Source: Bacteroidota bacterium (GTDB taxonomy: Bacteria; Bacteroidota; Bacteroidia; JABEUT01). Taken from it: 37,445 nucleotides of DNA. The stretch lies in the NCBI GenBank assembly GCA_013289475.1, contig JABCZW010000023.1:1-37445 (forward strand), given 5' to 3'. Below the pieces are notes generated by a model. It was given only the letters and a program-made list of their open reading frames with translations. It was not told where the DNA came from and did not search any database. Position numbers and translations under genes: made by a program. Shown here piece after piece: positions 1 through 8,071 of the stretch (positions within the stretch are counted from its first letter, which is position 1; each line of letters begins with the position of its first letter).

Positions 1-263
1 TCAGTCTGGCGTTTTTGCTTCATTTCAGCAGTAAGCAATACCTCATCGGCTTTATATGCCTTATACAACTGATCAATCTCAGAATACTTGGCTTCAATTT
101 CCTTTTGCCATTGAATAGAAAGCTGGTTAAGCTGGTCTTGTGCTACTTTATATTCAGGTATTTTTGATAATATATACTGGCTATCTATGTATGCAAACTT
201 TTGTGCATCAGCTGCCATAATGCTTCCTGCTAAGAACAGGAGAGTAAAAAGGATTTTTTTCAT
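1..263 (-). CDS. ompH: OmpH/Skp-family periplasmic chaperone, 3' end cut by window edge
   Basis: Only the first 87 codons are present; the gene runs off the left edge. It starts at an ATG (261-263) with a signal peptide of about 20 residues (MKKILFTLLFLAG...) cut near ADAQ. The mature start, KFAYIDSQYIL, is the characteristic OmpH/Skp N-terminus, followed by a charged helix rich in Lys, Glu and Gln that matches the Skp coiled-coil arm. Skp proteins hold unfolded outer-membrane proteins in the periplasm for delivery to the BAM complex. The gene lies 61 bp downstream of bamA on the same strand, the order usual in Bacteroidota, so it is probably cotranscribed with uppS and bamA. The family is clear; whether it is the only ompH copy cannot be seen. 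Confidence 0.88.
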   Translation of the reverse strand, partial: MKKILFTLLFLAGSIMAADAQKFAYIDSQYILSKIPEYKVAQDQLNQLSIQWQKEIEAKYSEIDQLYKAYKADEVLLTAEMKQKRQT

Positions 264-324
264 GACCGATTTATATTAAAATTGGTTTTGCTGATTGAGT
301 ATGCGCGGGCGAAATTAGCATTTT

Positions 325-2871
325 TTATAATTCTCCCAAATTTTGACCTATTGAGAACACAAACTGGCCCCGTTGCATGCCGGGTGAACTTGGCACATCA
401 TCCAGCCTCCATCCATAATCAAAGCCCAGTAAGCCAAACATAGGCAAGAATATCCTTACGCCAGGGCCGATTGACCTGTAAACATTGAAGGGGTTAAACT
501 GATTAACAGTGCTCCATGAATTTCCTGCATCCGCAAAAGCAAGTATATATACGGTTGCCTGGGGGTTAAGAGATATTGGATACCTAACCTCAAGGGTATA
601 TTTTGCAATCGATACACCACCTGTGGCAGGTGACAGAGAGCCGTCATTAAATCCCCTCATGGCAATAATTTCCCTTCCATCTACCAGTGAGTACCCGGTT
701 AAGCCACTGCCACCCAGGTAGAACCTGTTAAAAGGGCAATACCCTAATCCGGCACTATAGTCTCCCAGAAAGCCAAATCCGACACGGGCATTCAGCACCA
801 CAGCATGCCCTTCCTTACCATCTGCATCTTTAGGGTTGGTAATTTTAGTGTACCACGAGGCAGTAAACTTATATTTCTGAAACTCAAGAAGGTTATACTT
901 CTGTTCCGGTGTTTCTTCAGCATAATTAACATGTCCGCCAAACCACTCTGACCACTTTGGTGTCAACTCGGCAGAAAACTTAATATTAGAACCTGTGGTT
1001 GGATATATGGGATTATTGCCTTCCGAATTCCGCTGCAGTGTAACTTTACCACTGGTGCTGGTGGCATAGCCGTTACTAAATATAAACGCACTACCATAGT
1101 TATTAACTGAATAATATTGGTAGTTAAGTGCAAACAAAAGAGAAAAATAATCATCTGGGAATTTCAATGGCATTCCAAAACCAATTGAAGCCCCCTTTAT
1201 ATTAATTGATTGCCTGGTAGGGCTACCATCAGGCTGTCCGTTACTTTCGGTTGTAGTGAACAAACTAAAACATAAAGAATTTGGTTTATGTCCACCTACC
1301 CATGGCTGCACAAAACTAAGATTAAGCGACTGGTATGGCAATCCATTAGCCTGAAAGCGTAAACTTATCTCCTGCCCGTCACCGGTTGGGATTGGCCTCC
1401 AATAATCTTTACCTTTAAATGCGTTTTTCAATGAAAAATTCTTAAGGCTGATACCTGCTGTACCCACAAAGCCAAGGCCACCGCCCCAACCGCCTGAAAG
1501 TTCAACCTGGTCCGATGATTTTTCCACTACCTGGTAGTTAATATCCACTGTTCCGTTATCAGGGTTTGGTGTGGGGGTAATGTTCATTTTCTCCGGGTCA
1601 AAATAACCAAGCTGCGATAACTCCCTTTGTGTACGTATTACATCAGAACGCCTGAAAAGGTCGCCCGGTTGTGTACGTATCTGGCGCATTATTATTTTGT
1701 CATTGGTCTTATCATTACCAGTAACAGTAACATTATTAACAATTGCCTGTGGCCCTTCATAAATATGCATTTCCATATCTATGGTGTCGTTATGAACATA
1801 AGTTTCAACCGGAGTTACTGAAAAAAACAGGTAACCATTATCCATATATACCGACATAATATCGTTACCATTAGGATTTGAATTCAGGTGCTCGTTTAAT
1901 AATGACGCATTATACACATCGCCCTTTTTTATATTTAAAATAGAAGAAAGTATCTTGGTGCTATATTTCGAATTACCAATCCATATAATATTTCCAAAAT
2001 AATAACGATGACCTTCATTAACAGTAATTTCAATTTTAATACGCGCCGGGTTCGATTTATATATGGTATCTCCAACAATACGTGCATCCCGGTAACCCCT
2101 GCTATTATACTTGGCTATGATTTTAGTCTTATCATCGGCATAATCGTCAGGTATAAGTTTCGAAGGTTTGAAAATGGACAATATGCTTTTACGTTTTGTT
2201 TCTTTCATCGCTCTCCTCAACTGTCCGTCGGTTAATGCTGTATTACCGTGGAACAAAATATCTTCAATCTTAATTTTCTCTCCACGTTTTACATTAATAA
2301 ATAACACCACCGAGTTAGATAATACCGAATCCTGTTTCTCATCAATACTAACAGTTACGTCAGAATATCCTTTGTCCTTAAACTTCTTTATTACTTGTTG
2401 TTTTACATCGGCCAATAAAAAATCGGTAACTACTTTTCCCCTAACCAGTTTTATTTGGTCCCTTAAATCATTAGCCTCACCTTTTGACACGCCTTTAAAT
2501 GTAAATCTAGATAACCTGGGGCGCTCTACTACACTTATGTTTAACCAAATCTTATCACCTTCTACTTTGGTAACAAATACCTGAACATCTTCAAAAAGCC
2601 CCTGTTTCCATATGTTCTTAATTGCATCTACAATCTTTTGGCCCGGAACGGTCATTTTATCGCCAACTGTTAAGCCCGAAATAAGTATCAGCACATTTTT
2701 ATCCATGTGCTCCGCACCGGTTACTGTTGGTTGTTCAGCCAAAATGTACTCTCTAGGGCTGTTTGGGTCGAATTTATTGCTGTCGGAGCTGAGCTTTATC
2801 TGCGCAGATGCAGCTATAGATATAAAGACAAAACTAAACAGGACAAGTACTTTACTAAGAGTGTTTTTCAT
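325..2871 (-). CDS. bamA: BamA, outer-membrane protein assembly factor
   Basis: This 848-aa protein is the core of the BAM complex, which folds beta-barrel proteins into the outer membrane. A signal peptide ends near residue 24 (ASAQ). Five POTRA-like modules follow up to about residue 450; clear ones begin at the segments FTFKGVSKGE, IEDILFHGNTAL, FGNIIWIGNSKY and IVNNVTVTGNDK. The C-terminal part is a 16-strand-type barrel with the conserved RGF motif (AMRGFNDGS) of the Omp85 loop. The length fits Bacteroidota BamA. The ATG overlaps the uppS stop by one base (TAATG), which implies translational coupling and fixes the start. ompH follows after 61 bp. Confidence 0.96.
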   Translation of the reverse strand: MKNTLSKVLVLFSFVFISIAASAQIKLSSDSNKFDPNSPREYILAEQPTVTGAEHMDKNVLILISGLTVGDKMTVPGQKIVDAIKNIWKQGLFEDVQVFVTKVEGDKIWLNISVVERPRLSRFTFKGVSKGEANDLRDQIKLVRGKVVTDFLLADVKQQVIKKFKDKGYSDVTVSIDEKQDSVLSNSVVLFINVKRGEKIKIEDILFHGNTALTDGQLRRAMKETKRKSILSIFKPSKLIPDDYADDKTKIIAKYNSRGYRDARIVGDTIYKSNPARIKIEITVNEGHRYYFGNIIWIGNSKYSTKILSSILNIKKGDVYNASLLNEHLNSNPNGNDIMSVYMDNGYLFFSVTPVETYVHNDTIDMEMHIYEGPQAIVNNVTVTGNDKTNDKIIMRQIRTQPGDLFRRSDVIRTQRELSQLGYFDPEKMNITPTPNPDNGTVDINYQVVEKSSDQVELSGGWGGGLGFVGTAGISLKNFSLKNAFKGKDYWRPIPTGDGQEISLRFQANGLPYQSLNLSFVQPWVGGHKPNSLCFSLFTTTESNGQPDGSPTRQSINIKGASIGFGMPLKFPDDYFSLLFALNYQYYSVNNYGSAFIFSNGYATSTSGKVTLQRNSEGNNPIYPTTGSNIKFSAELTPKWSEWFGGHVNYAEETPEQKYNLLEFQKYKFTASWYTKITNPKDADGKEGHAVVLNARVGFGFLGDYSAGLGYCPFNRFYLGGSGLTGYSLVDGREIIAMRGFNDGSLSPATGGVSIAKYTLEVRYPISLNPQATVYILAFADAGNSWSTVNQFNPFNVYRSIGPGVRIFLPMFGLLGFDYGWRLDDVPSSPGMQRGQFVFSIGQNLGEL

Positions 2872-3617
2872 TATTGCATTACGTTGCTTAATTGTTCACT
2901 TGTTTTTCCAAAACGCCTTTCTCTTTTCTGATAATCGGCTATAGCCAGTTTAAAATCTTCTTTCCTGAAATCGGGCCATAGTTTTTCAGTAAAGTATAGC
3001 TCTGAATAAGCTATTTGCCAGAGAAGAAAGTTGCTGATCCTGTGCTCACCACTTGTACGGATGAGCAATTCAGGATCAGGTATGGAGGAAGTGCAAAGAT
3101 GTTGCTCAAAAATCTCTTCAGTAATATCGTCAGGGTTAATCTTTTTATTTTCAATTTCTTTAGCAAGGCTCTTAACAGCATTCATAATCTCCCATTTCGA
3201 ACTGTAGCTGAGCGCCAAAACCAAGGTCATACGTTTATTTTTCGAAGTCTTTTCAATGGCTTTCATTAGCTCCCTATAACACACCTTGGGCAGGCTTTTT
3301 AAATCACCAATGGCTTGTAAGGCTATTTCGTTCTCCATTAGGGTTTTTATCTCTTTATTTATGGTAAAAACCAAAAGCTCCATTAAACCGCTTACTTCAT
3401 CTTTTGGCCTGCTCCAATTCTCGGTCGAAAAGGCATATAGGGTAACGAATTTAACGCCCATTTCGGCAGCAGTTTCAATGGTATCACGAACGGCTTTAAC
3501 ACCATTTCTATGGCCAAAGATCCTCGACTTGCCTTTTTGCTTCGCCCAGCGACCGTTGCCGTCCATTATAACAGCTACGTGTTTAGGAATCCGAGACTTA
3601 TCTATACCATTTTCCAT
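2871..3617 (-). CDS. uppS: Isoprenyl (undecaprenyl) diphosphate synthase
   Basis: A 248-aa cis-prenyltransferase that condenses isopentenyl diphosphate onto farnesyl diphosphate to make the C55 lipid carrier for peptidoglycan and surface glycans. The family signature is complete: HVAVIMDGNGRWA near residue 13 with the catalytic Asp, FSTENWSRP near residue 64, and LLIRTSGEHRISNFLLWQ followed by AYSELYFTEKLWPDF, which hold the substrate-binding Arg and Glu residues. Length is normal for the family. It heads the uppS-bamA-ompH group and overlaps bamA by one base. An 84-bp gap separates it from remB and carries a promoter-like box, so it probably has its own transcription start. Confidence 0.96.
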   Translation of the reverse strand: MENGIDKSRIPKHVAVIMDGNGRWAKQKGKSRIFGHRNGVKAVRDTIETAAEMGVKFVTLYAFSTENWSRPKDEVSGLMELLVFTINKEIKTLMENEIALQAIGDLKSLPKVCYRELMKAIEKTSKNKRMTLVLALSYSSKWEIMNAVKSLAKEIENKKINPDDITEEIFEQHLCTSSIPDPELLIRTSGEHRISNFLLWQIAYSELYFTEKLWPDFRKEDFKLAIADYQKRERRFGKTSEQLSNVMQ

Positions 3618-3651
3618 ATTAAAACTGAGCCAGTGTATCTTTATAAGCGTG

Positions 3652-3659
3652 CAAAGCTA
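3652..3659 (-). promoter_or_regulatory. Bacteroidota -7 box upstream of uppS
   Basis: On the minus strand this reads TAGCTTTG, matching the Bacteroidota -7 consensus TAnnTTTG. It lies 34 bp ahead of the uppS ATG in the remB-uppS gap. No clear -33 TTTG was found at the right spacing, so the call rests on one box. Confidence 0.45.
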
Positions 3660-3701
3660 CAAAAGCAAACTTAAAAACGCCCATATTATTGTTAAAAATC
3701 C

Positions 3702-5396
3702 CTAAAAGTCGAAATAGCGATTGGTTATTGAGGTTCGGAAGCCCACATAGAACAACATGGTAACAGGGCTGTTATACCCGGCAGTTGATTCGCTTAATTC
3801 TCTGTATGTAACACCTAAAACTATATTCATATTCGTTCGCGGGTTCATTAAATAACTTAAATGCGCATCGGCATAATTCAGCAGGCCTTTTATACCTTGG
3901 TTCTGGCTAACCGAAGTAGTAGTTTTAAATATTTTGGTTTGAGCCGTATCCGACATTAAAATATTGCTTCCATAATTCGCATTAAATCCATTTTCACCAA
4001 TCATGGCGTAATCTAATTGCAGGTGAATGGCAAAATGCTTACCAACCCTGTAATTTACTGTAGCAACAAGTTCTTTAAAATTAGCCCCCAAAGGATCTGC
4101 CAATGCCTGGTTATAATTGGTATAATTTTCGGCAGCATTAGTACTCATATACGTGAATGGCCTTACGTGGTTATATTCTACCACAACCTGGCAAAAGCGG
4201 TTATAATATTTAAGTCCCAACTGGTAGCCTGTTTTATTAGTTACCGATTGCGACGGCCCCATGTCATTTACCACTAATTGCCCGTATGCCATAAAGTTTT
4301 TAGTCACTTTATATTTTATGGTAGAGCCCAATAGAATGTTGTAGTTATTATTGGCAAAACCATAATTCAAGGCGCTTACACCAATAACCGGGTTAACATA
4401 AAACAAGTTGTAATGTTGCCTGTTATAAGTATCCGATGCCTGCCATATCATTCCCTGGAAAACGCCCCATTCGAGGCGGTTGGTAATGTTCCAGCTCAGG
4501 TACTGAAAACTGGCTGCCTTGCGCTGCATAATACTATCGGCTGTTGCTGTAGCATTTGGGTTTAATAAAATGCAATATAAATTAGTATACTGGAATCTTC
4601 CGAATGTAGTTGTAAGCCTGAAAAACGGATAATCGTAACTATTATCAGATAACAAAAGTGAACGATAACCATCTCCAATAAAATTCTTCCCTTGACCTAT
4701 TTGAAAATTAAAATGTCGCGAAGGAGAAAACGACAGATATGATTCCGCTACGGAGAAATCATAACCATTAGAATAAAACGAACCCTGGCCTCCTGCAACT
4801 GTAGAACTGAGAACCTTTATTCCTCCTTCGCCGGGAATAGTGTTACGGGCCTGTATAAAGTTGTCGACGTAATATGGAAATGTTTCCTGGTCCTCAAAGA
4901 ATGACGTGGAGAAAGAAAACTTGCTTCCTATTCCGCCTTGTATTAAAAAGCCTCTTGTATTCTGGTACAGTTTTCTCGATGAATCCCCTTTATCATAAGC
5001 TCCTTCAAAATCAAATAATGGATCAATACTAGCCCAGAATTTTTTTGATGAATCGTGAATTATAAAGAGGCTTTCCTCAAATATTTTCCGGTGCACCAGT
5101 GAGCGCTTTGGGCCATGAAATATATACCCCTGTATAGAATCACTGGACATATACCTGTATAACTGTGACTGAATTATTGGCTTAAAACCTGTGTGAATAT
5201 TACCGGGGATCAGAAACTTATATTCTGCCGGTAACCGGGTATTGCTATCTGCCACAGATGCATCGGGGTTATTCACGGCCTGCTCATAGTACCCGGCATA
5301 TTCATGGTTAAGGAACAAGTTTAACTGCTGTGCATTGCTTAACGAAACTAAAAACAGCAGAACTGCAGTAAGGGCAATATTTAATTTTATTCTCAA
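3702..5396 (-). CDS. RemB/Wzi-like outer-membrane barrel protein (gliding or capsule assembly)
   Basis: A 564-aa protein with a Sec signal peptide (cut near SNAQ, residue 22) and a long body of alternating beta strands ending in an aromatic residue (NRYFDF), as expected for an outer-membrane barrel. Segments such as FFEDQETFPYYVDNFIQAR, HFNFQIGQGKNFIGDGYRS and LLLSDNSYDYPFFRLTTTFG resemble my recollection of Flavobacterium RemB and the Bacteroidota Wzi-like capsule assembly family. RemB is linked to gliding motility, whereas Wzi anchors capsular polysaccharide. The gene sits 10 bp downstream of fcl, so a role in handling a fucose-containing surface glycan is reasonable but inferred. No other gliding genes are in the window. 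Confidence 0.75.
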   Translation of the reverse strand: MRIKLNIALTAVLLFLVSLSNAQQLNLFLNHEYAGYYEQAVNNPDASVADSNTRLPAEYKFLIPGNIHTGFKPIIQSQLYRYMSSDSIQGYIFHGPKRSLVHRKIFEESLFIIHDSSKKFWASIDPLFDFEGAYDKGDSSRKLYQNTRGFLIQGGIGSKFSFSTSFFEDQETFPYYVDNFIQARNTIPGEGGIKVLSSTVAGGQGSFYSNGYDFSVAESYLSFSPSRHFNFQIGQGKNFIGDGYRSLLLSDNSYDYPFFRLTTTFGRFQYTNLYCILLNPNATATADSIMQRKAASFQYLSWNITNRLEWGVFQGMIWQASDTYNRQHYNLFYVNPVIGVSALNYGFANNNYNILLGSTIKYKVTKNFMAYGQLVVNDMGPSQSVTNKTGYQLGLKYYNRFCQVVVEYNHVRPFTYMSTNAAENYTNYNQALADPLGANFKELVATVNYRVGKHFAIHLQLDYAMIGENGFNANYGSNILMSDTAQTKIFKTTTSVSQNQGIKGLLNYADAHLSYLMNPRTNMNIVLGVTYRELSESTAGYNSPVTMLFYVGFRTSITNRYFDF

Positions 5397-5406
5397 CTAA
5401 TTTGCT

Positions 5407-6033
5407 TTAAGCGAATGACATTTGTTCCACATCCTTATACACCATATTAATACCCTCTTCTAAACTTATCTTATGCTTCCAGCCAAGGTTATGCAACTTA
5501 GTTACATCCATTAATTTGCGAGGTGTTCCATCAGGCTTGCTTGCATCAAACTCCAGTTTGCCTCCATAGCCGCTTATCTTTTTAATAAGCATAGCAAGGT
5601 CTTTTATCGATATATCTGTACCTGTTCCAATATTCACTAATTCGGCTTCGTTGTAGTTCTCCATTAAAAACAAACAAGCTTCAGCCAAATCATCTACATG
5701 CAAAAACTCACGCATTGGCGAGCCCGATCCCCATATAGTAACTACCGGTTGGTTTTCAATTTTAGCAGAATAAAATTTACGTAACAATGCAGGTAACACG
5801 TGTGAATTATTCAAATCGTAGTTATCGTTAGGGCCATATAAATTAGTAGGCATTACCGATATAAAGTTGCAGCCATATTGCAAGCGGTACGATTCGCACA
5901 ATTTAATACCCGCTATTTTGGCAATAGCATAAGGCTCATTGGTATATTCAAGCAAACCCGTTAGCAAGTATGATTCCTTAAGTGGTTGCGGAGCAAGCTT
6001 AGGATATATGCATGATGAGCCAAGGAACATCAA
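5407..6033 (-). CDS. fcl: GDP-L-fucose synthase, C-terminal part of a frameshifted gene
   Basis: This segment carries most of the short-chain epimerase/reductase that turns GDP-4-keto-6-deoxymannose into GDP-L-fucose. It holds the catalytic Ser-Tyr-Lys set (FLGSSCIYP, then NEPYAIAK), the family motif MPTNLYGP, and the substrate-binding region [10 protein letters not shown] and [12 protein letters not shown]. The same frame extends upstream through [17 protein letters not shown] to about 6190, where it meets the N-terminal part in a different frame at a run of eight A (6185-6192). The listed start at 6033 is only a TTG inside the gene, so this is not an independent gene. It lies 10 bp upstream of the RemB-like gene. 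Confidence 0.85.
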   Translation of the reverse strand: MMFLGSSCIYPKLAPQPLKESYLLTGLLEYTNEPYAIAKIAGIKLCESYRLQYGCNFISVMPTNLYGPNDNYDLNNSHVLPALLRKFYSAKIENQPVVTIWGSGSPMREFLHVDDLAEACLFLMENYNEAELVNIGTGTDISIKDLAMLIKKISGYGGKLEFDASKPDGTPRKLMDVTKLHNLGWKHKISLEEGINMVYKDVEQMSFA

Positions 6034-6047
6034 CTTCTTTACCTTAT

Positions 6048-6341
6048 TCAGGTACGATGCATGAATAATGTTTGCCTCAATAAGCAGGTTGTCGTATAAG
6101 AACTCAGCACGGAAAGTATTATTGGCATAAATGCCACCAACCTTAGCTGCAGCCAGAAAAACATAATCAGGCCTTTCGGTTGAGAAAAAAAACCAAAAAC
6201 ATCTTCCTGTCTCCTTAAATCAAGTTCTTTCGAACCGCGGGTAACTATATTGCTGTAGCCTAATTGCTTTAGCTTGCGAATGATGGCCGAACCCACCATT
6301 CCCCTATGCCCTGCAACATATATTTTGGCACTCTTTTCCAT
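6048..6341 (-). CDS. fcl: GDP-L-fucose synthase, N-terminal part of a frameshifted gene
   Basis: The first ~50 codons encode the NADP-binding start of Fcl ([15 protein letters not shown], then [18 protein letters not shown]). The frame breaks at eight T on the coding strand (plus-strand A run 6185-6192), and everything after FSQ is out-of-frame peptide until a stop at 6048. Aligned from memory with E. coli Fcl, six T would restore the frame with no gap; nine T would restore it with one extra Phe. The defect is therefore a net loss of one T or gain of two. The ATG lies 5 bp after the gmd stop, so the pair was built as an operon. A sequencing error, slipped-strand phase variation or true decay are all possible. 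Confidence 0.85.
   Translation of the reverse strand: MEKSAKIYVAGHRGMVGSAIIRKLKQLGYSNIVTRGSKELDLRRQEDVFGFFSQPKGLIMFFWLQLRLVAFMPIILSVLSSYTTTCLLRQTLFMHRT
6185..6192. other. Homopolymer of eight A at the fcl frameshift
   Basis: Eight A on the plus strand (eight T in the coding direction) lie exactly where the two fcl frames meet, between the GGT glycine codon and the CTCAACCGAA stretch. Both flanks code well-conserved Fcl residues in different frames. Confidence 0.9.
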
Positions 6342-6346
6342 AACTA

Positions 6347-7435
6347 TTACTCATTAAACTTCAATACTTCGTGGCCGCCATCCATCAGGTACTTATCCTT
6401 TTCAAACAGCTTCACGTCGCTTGCTACCATTTCCTTTACAAGGTCTTCAATGGTCAGCTTAGGTTTCCAGCCAAATTTTTTAAACGCTTTCGAAGCATCG
6501 CCAATCAATAGATCTACTTCGGTTGGGCGGAAATAACGCGGATCAATTTCAACTATTACTTCTCCTGTAGCTTTATTTATACCTTTTTCTTCTATTCCTT
6601 TTCCCTTCCACTCCATGGTTATACCCACTTCATGAAAAGCCAGTTCTACAAACCTGCGAACCGATATTTTTTTGCCCGTAGCCAATACAAAATCATCCGG
6701 AATATCAATCTGCATCATCATCCACATACCTTCTACATAATCCTTTGCATGACCCCAGTCGCGCTCAGCATCAAGGTTACCTAAAAAGAGTTTTTTCTGC
6801 AGACCAAGTTTTACTTTGGCTGCTGCACGGGTAATTTTACGTGTAACAAATGTTTCGCCGCGTATAGGGCTTTCGTGGTTAAATAATATACCATTGCTGG
6901 CAAACATATTATAAGCCTCACGATAGTTCTTGGTTATCCAGTAAGCATAAAGCTTAGCTACACCATAAGGGCTGCGCGGGTAAAAAGGCGTGGTTTCACG
7001 TTGTGGTATCTCTTGCGCGTGGCCATATAGTTCCGATGTAGATGCCTGGTAAAAACGGCTCTTGTTTTCCAGTTTCAATATCCTGATAGCTTCCAGCAAA
7101 CGCAATGTCCCCAAAGCATCAGCATTGGCAGTGTATTCAGGGGTTTCGAACGATACCCTTACATGCGATTGTGCTGCAAGGTTATATATTTCATCGGGCT
7201 GCACCTCTTGCACTATACGAATCATATTGGTTGAATCGGTCAGGTCGCCGTAATGTAAGAGGAAATTAGTCTTTCCTTCATGTACATCGGTATAAAGATG
7301 GTCGATACGGTGGGTGTTAAACATTGAGCTTCTGCGCTTAATGCCATGTACTACATAGCCTTTCTTCAGTAAAAACTCTGCTAAATACGCTCCGTCCTGC
7401 CCGGTTACTCCTGTTATAAGTGCTGATTTTGCCAT
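6347..7435 (-). CDS. gmd: GDP-mannose 4,6-dehydratase
   Basis: A 362-aa extended short-chain dehydrogenase that converts GDP-D-mannose to GDP-4-keto-6-deoxy-D-mannose, the first step to GDP-L-fucose. Visible motifs are the nucleotide-binding [15 protein letters not shown] at residue 8, the active-site stretch [14 protein letters not shown], the [11 protein letters not shown]xxxK catalytic pair, and [19 protein letters not shown], all typical of Gmd. Length is normal and the reading frame intact. It is the first gene of the gmd-fcl-remB group; the fcl ATG follows 5 bp after its stop. The upstream spacer shows no convincing TAnnTTTG box close to the start. With fcl broken, the product would accumulate or feed another deoxyhexose branch not visible here. 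Confidence 0.96.
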   Translation of the reverse strand: MAKSALITGVTGQDGAYLAEFLLKKGYVVHGIKRRSSMFNTHRIDHLYTDVHEGKTNFLLHYGDLTDSTNMIRIVQEVQPDEIYNLAAQSHVRVSFETPEYTANADALGTLRLLEAIRILKLENKSRFYQASTSELYGHAQEIPQRETTPFYPRSPYGVAKLYAYWITKNYREAYNMFASNGILFNHESPIRGETFVTRKITRAAAKVKLGLQKKLFLGNLDAERDWGHAKDYVEGMWMMMQIDIPDDFVLATGKKISVRRFVELAFHEVGITMEWKGKGIEEKGINKATGEVIVEIDPRYFRPTEVDLLIGDASKAFKKFGWKPKLTIEDLVKEMVASDVKLFEKDKYLMDGGHEVLKFNE

Positions 7436-7545
7436 TGATTATGTATTAATTACTGCAATAATACTGAGAAAATGCGAGATATTGCCACAGATTGACAGAT
7501 ATTAGCACCATTTTGGGTTCTCATTGCAATTCCAGCATTATTTAC

Positions 7546-7650
7546 TCTCCGTGGTTCTCTGTGAAAGCTTTTACTCTGTGGTCCTCTGTGTTATAATTTT
7601 TTTTCTTACACAGAGTTACACTGAGATGTAAATACAAAGAACCACGGAGA
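7546..7650. repeat. CTCTGTG/CACAGAG inverted-repeat element
   Basis: Perfect 13-bp arms TCTCCGTGGTTCT (7546-7558) and AGAACCACGGAGA (7638-7650) enclose further related words, including a perfect inner pair CTCTGTGT (7584-7591) and ACACAGAG (7608-7615). The whole can fold into a long imperfect stem. Similar CTCTGTG-rich palindromic intergenic repeats recur in many bacterial genomes as I recall; copy number here cannot be seen. Confidence 0.7.
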
Positions 7651-7740
7651 TTTTAATTGAATTTAGGGTTTACAAAAGTTTACACTTTTTAAGATGATAT
7701 TAATGATTATCAACACATTACATGCCTTGCCACTATTTAA

Positions 7741-7767
7741 TGTCACCTTTCTATTTTTCAGGTGACA
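7741..7767. repeat. 8-bp inverted repeat (hairpin)
   Basis: TGTCACCT (7741-7748) and AGGTGACA (7760-7767) are perfect complements with an 11-nt loop. No T-tract follows on either strand, so it does not look like an intrinsic terminator. Two imperfect copies of a 19-nt TTTTTGGCAC... word lie just downstream at 7788 and 7808. Confidence 0.5.
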
Positions 7768-8042
7768 ATTTGCTAAAAACCTTAGCATTTTTGGCACTAG
7801 TTGTCCCTTTTTGGCACCTGGTGTCCATATTTCGGGCTTTTTTATCCCCCCTCCCCCCTTCGGGTAGGAATATGGAGTAAGGATTAAGGAATATGTAACT
7901 CCATGCCCTTTTGTTATTTCACTTATTCCACACTCCATATCCCTTATTCTTAATAAATACAAATTTAAACATTTTATTAATTATATTGCTCAAATAAGCG
8001 ATATAGTTTTGAACAGGTCAGAAGCAAATTAAATATGTTCTT

Positions 8043-8050
8043 TATCTTTG
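8043..8050 (+). promoter_or_regulatory. Bacteroidota -7 box for the MORN-like gene
   Basis: TATCTTTG matches the TAnnTTTG consensus and lies 21 bp ahead of the ATG at 8072. A TTG at 8048 overlaps the box, which argues against it as the start codon. No properly spaced TTTG -33 element was found. Confidence 0.5.
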
Positions 8051-8071
8051 TTTATACTCATTATAAAAGAA

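Larger units (their letters stand above)
7436..8071. other. Intergenic spacer with several small repeats, no gene seen
   Basis: This 636-bp AT-rich stretch separates divergent gmd (minus) and the MORN-like gene (plus). It contains a CTCTGTG-type inverted repeat (7546-7650), an 8-bp hairpin (7741-7767), a 19-nt near-direct repeat (7788-7806 and 7808-7826) and the plus-strand promoter box at 8043. A possible 99-codon minus-strand frame at 7663-7962 has low-complexity, unconserved-looking sequence and is not called. Confidence 0.6.

Noticed and set aside
2168..2584. Plus-strand 138-codon frame inside bamA
   Set aside because: It lies wholly within the well-supported bamA coding region on the other strand and has no recognisable domain.
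7663..7962. A 99-codon minus-strand open frame in the gmd-MORN spacer
   Set aside because: The predicted peptide is Gly/Lys/Ile-rich with no family resemblance, overlaps the hairpin and tandem repeats, and no promoter box or start context supports it.
7436..8071. Insertion sequence or phage remnant in the spacer
   Set aside because: No transposase or integrase fragment, no clear terminal-repeat pair with target duplication; only short palindromic repeats are seen.
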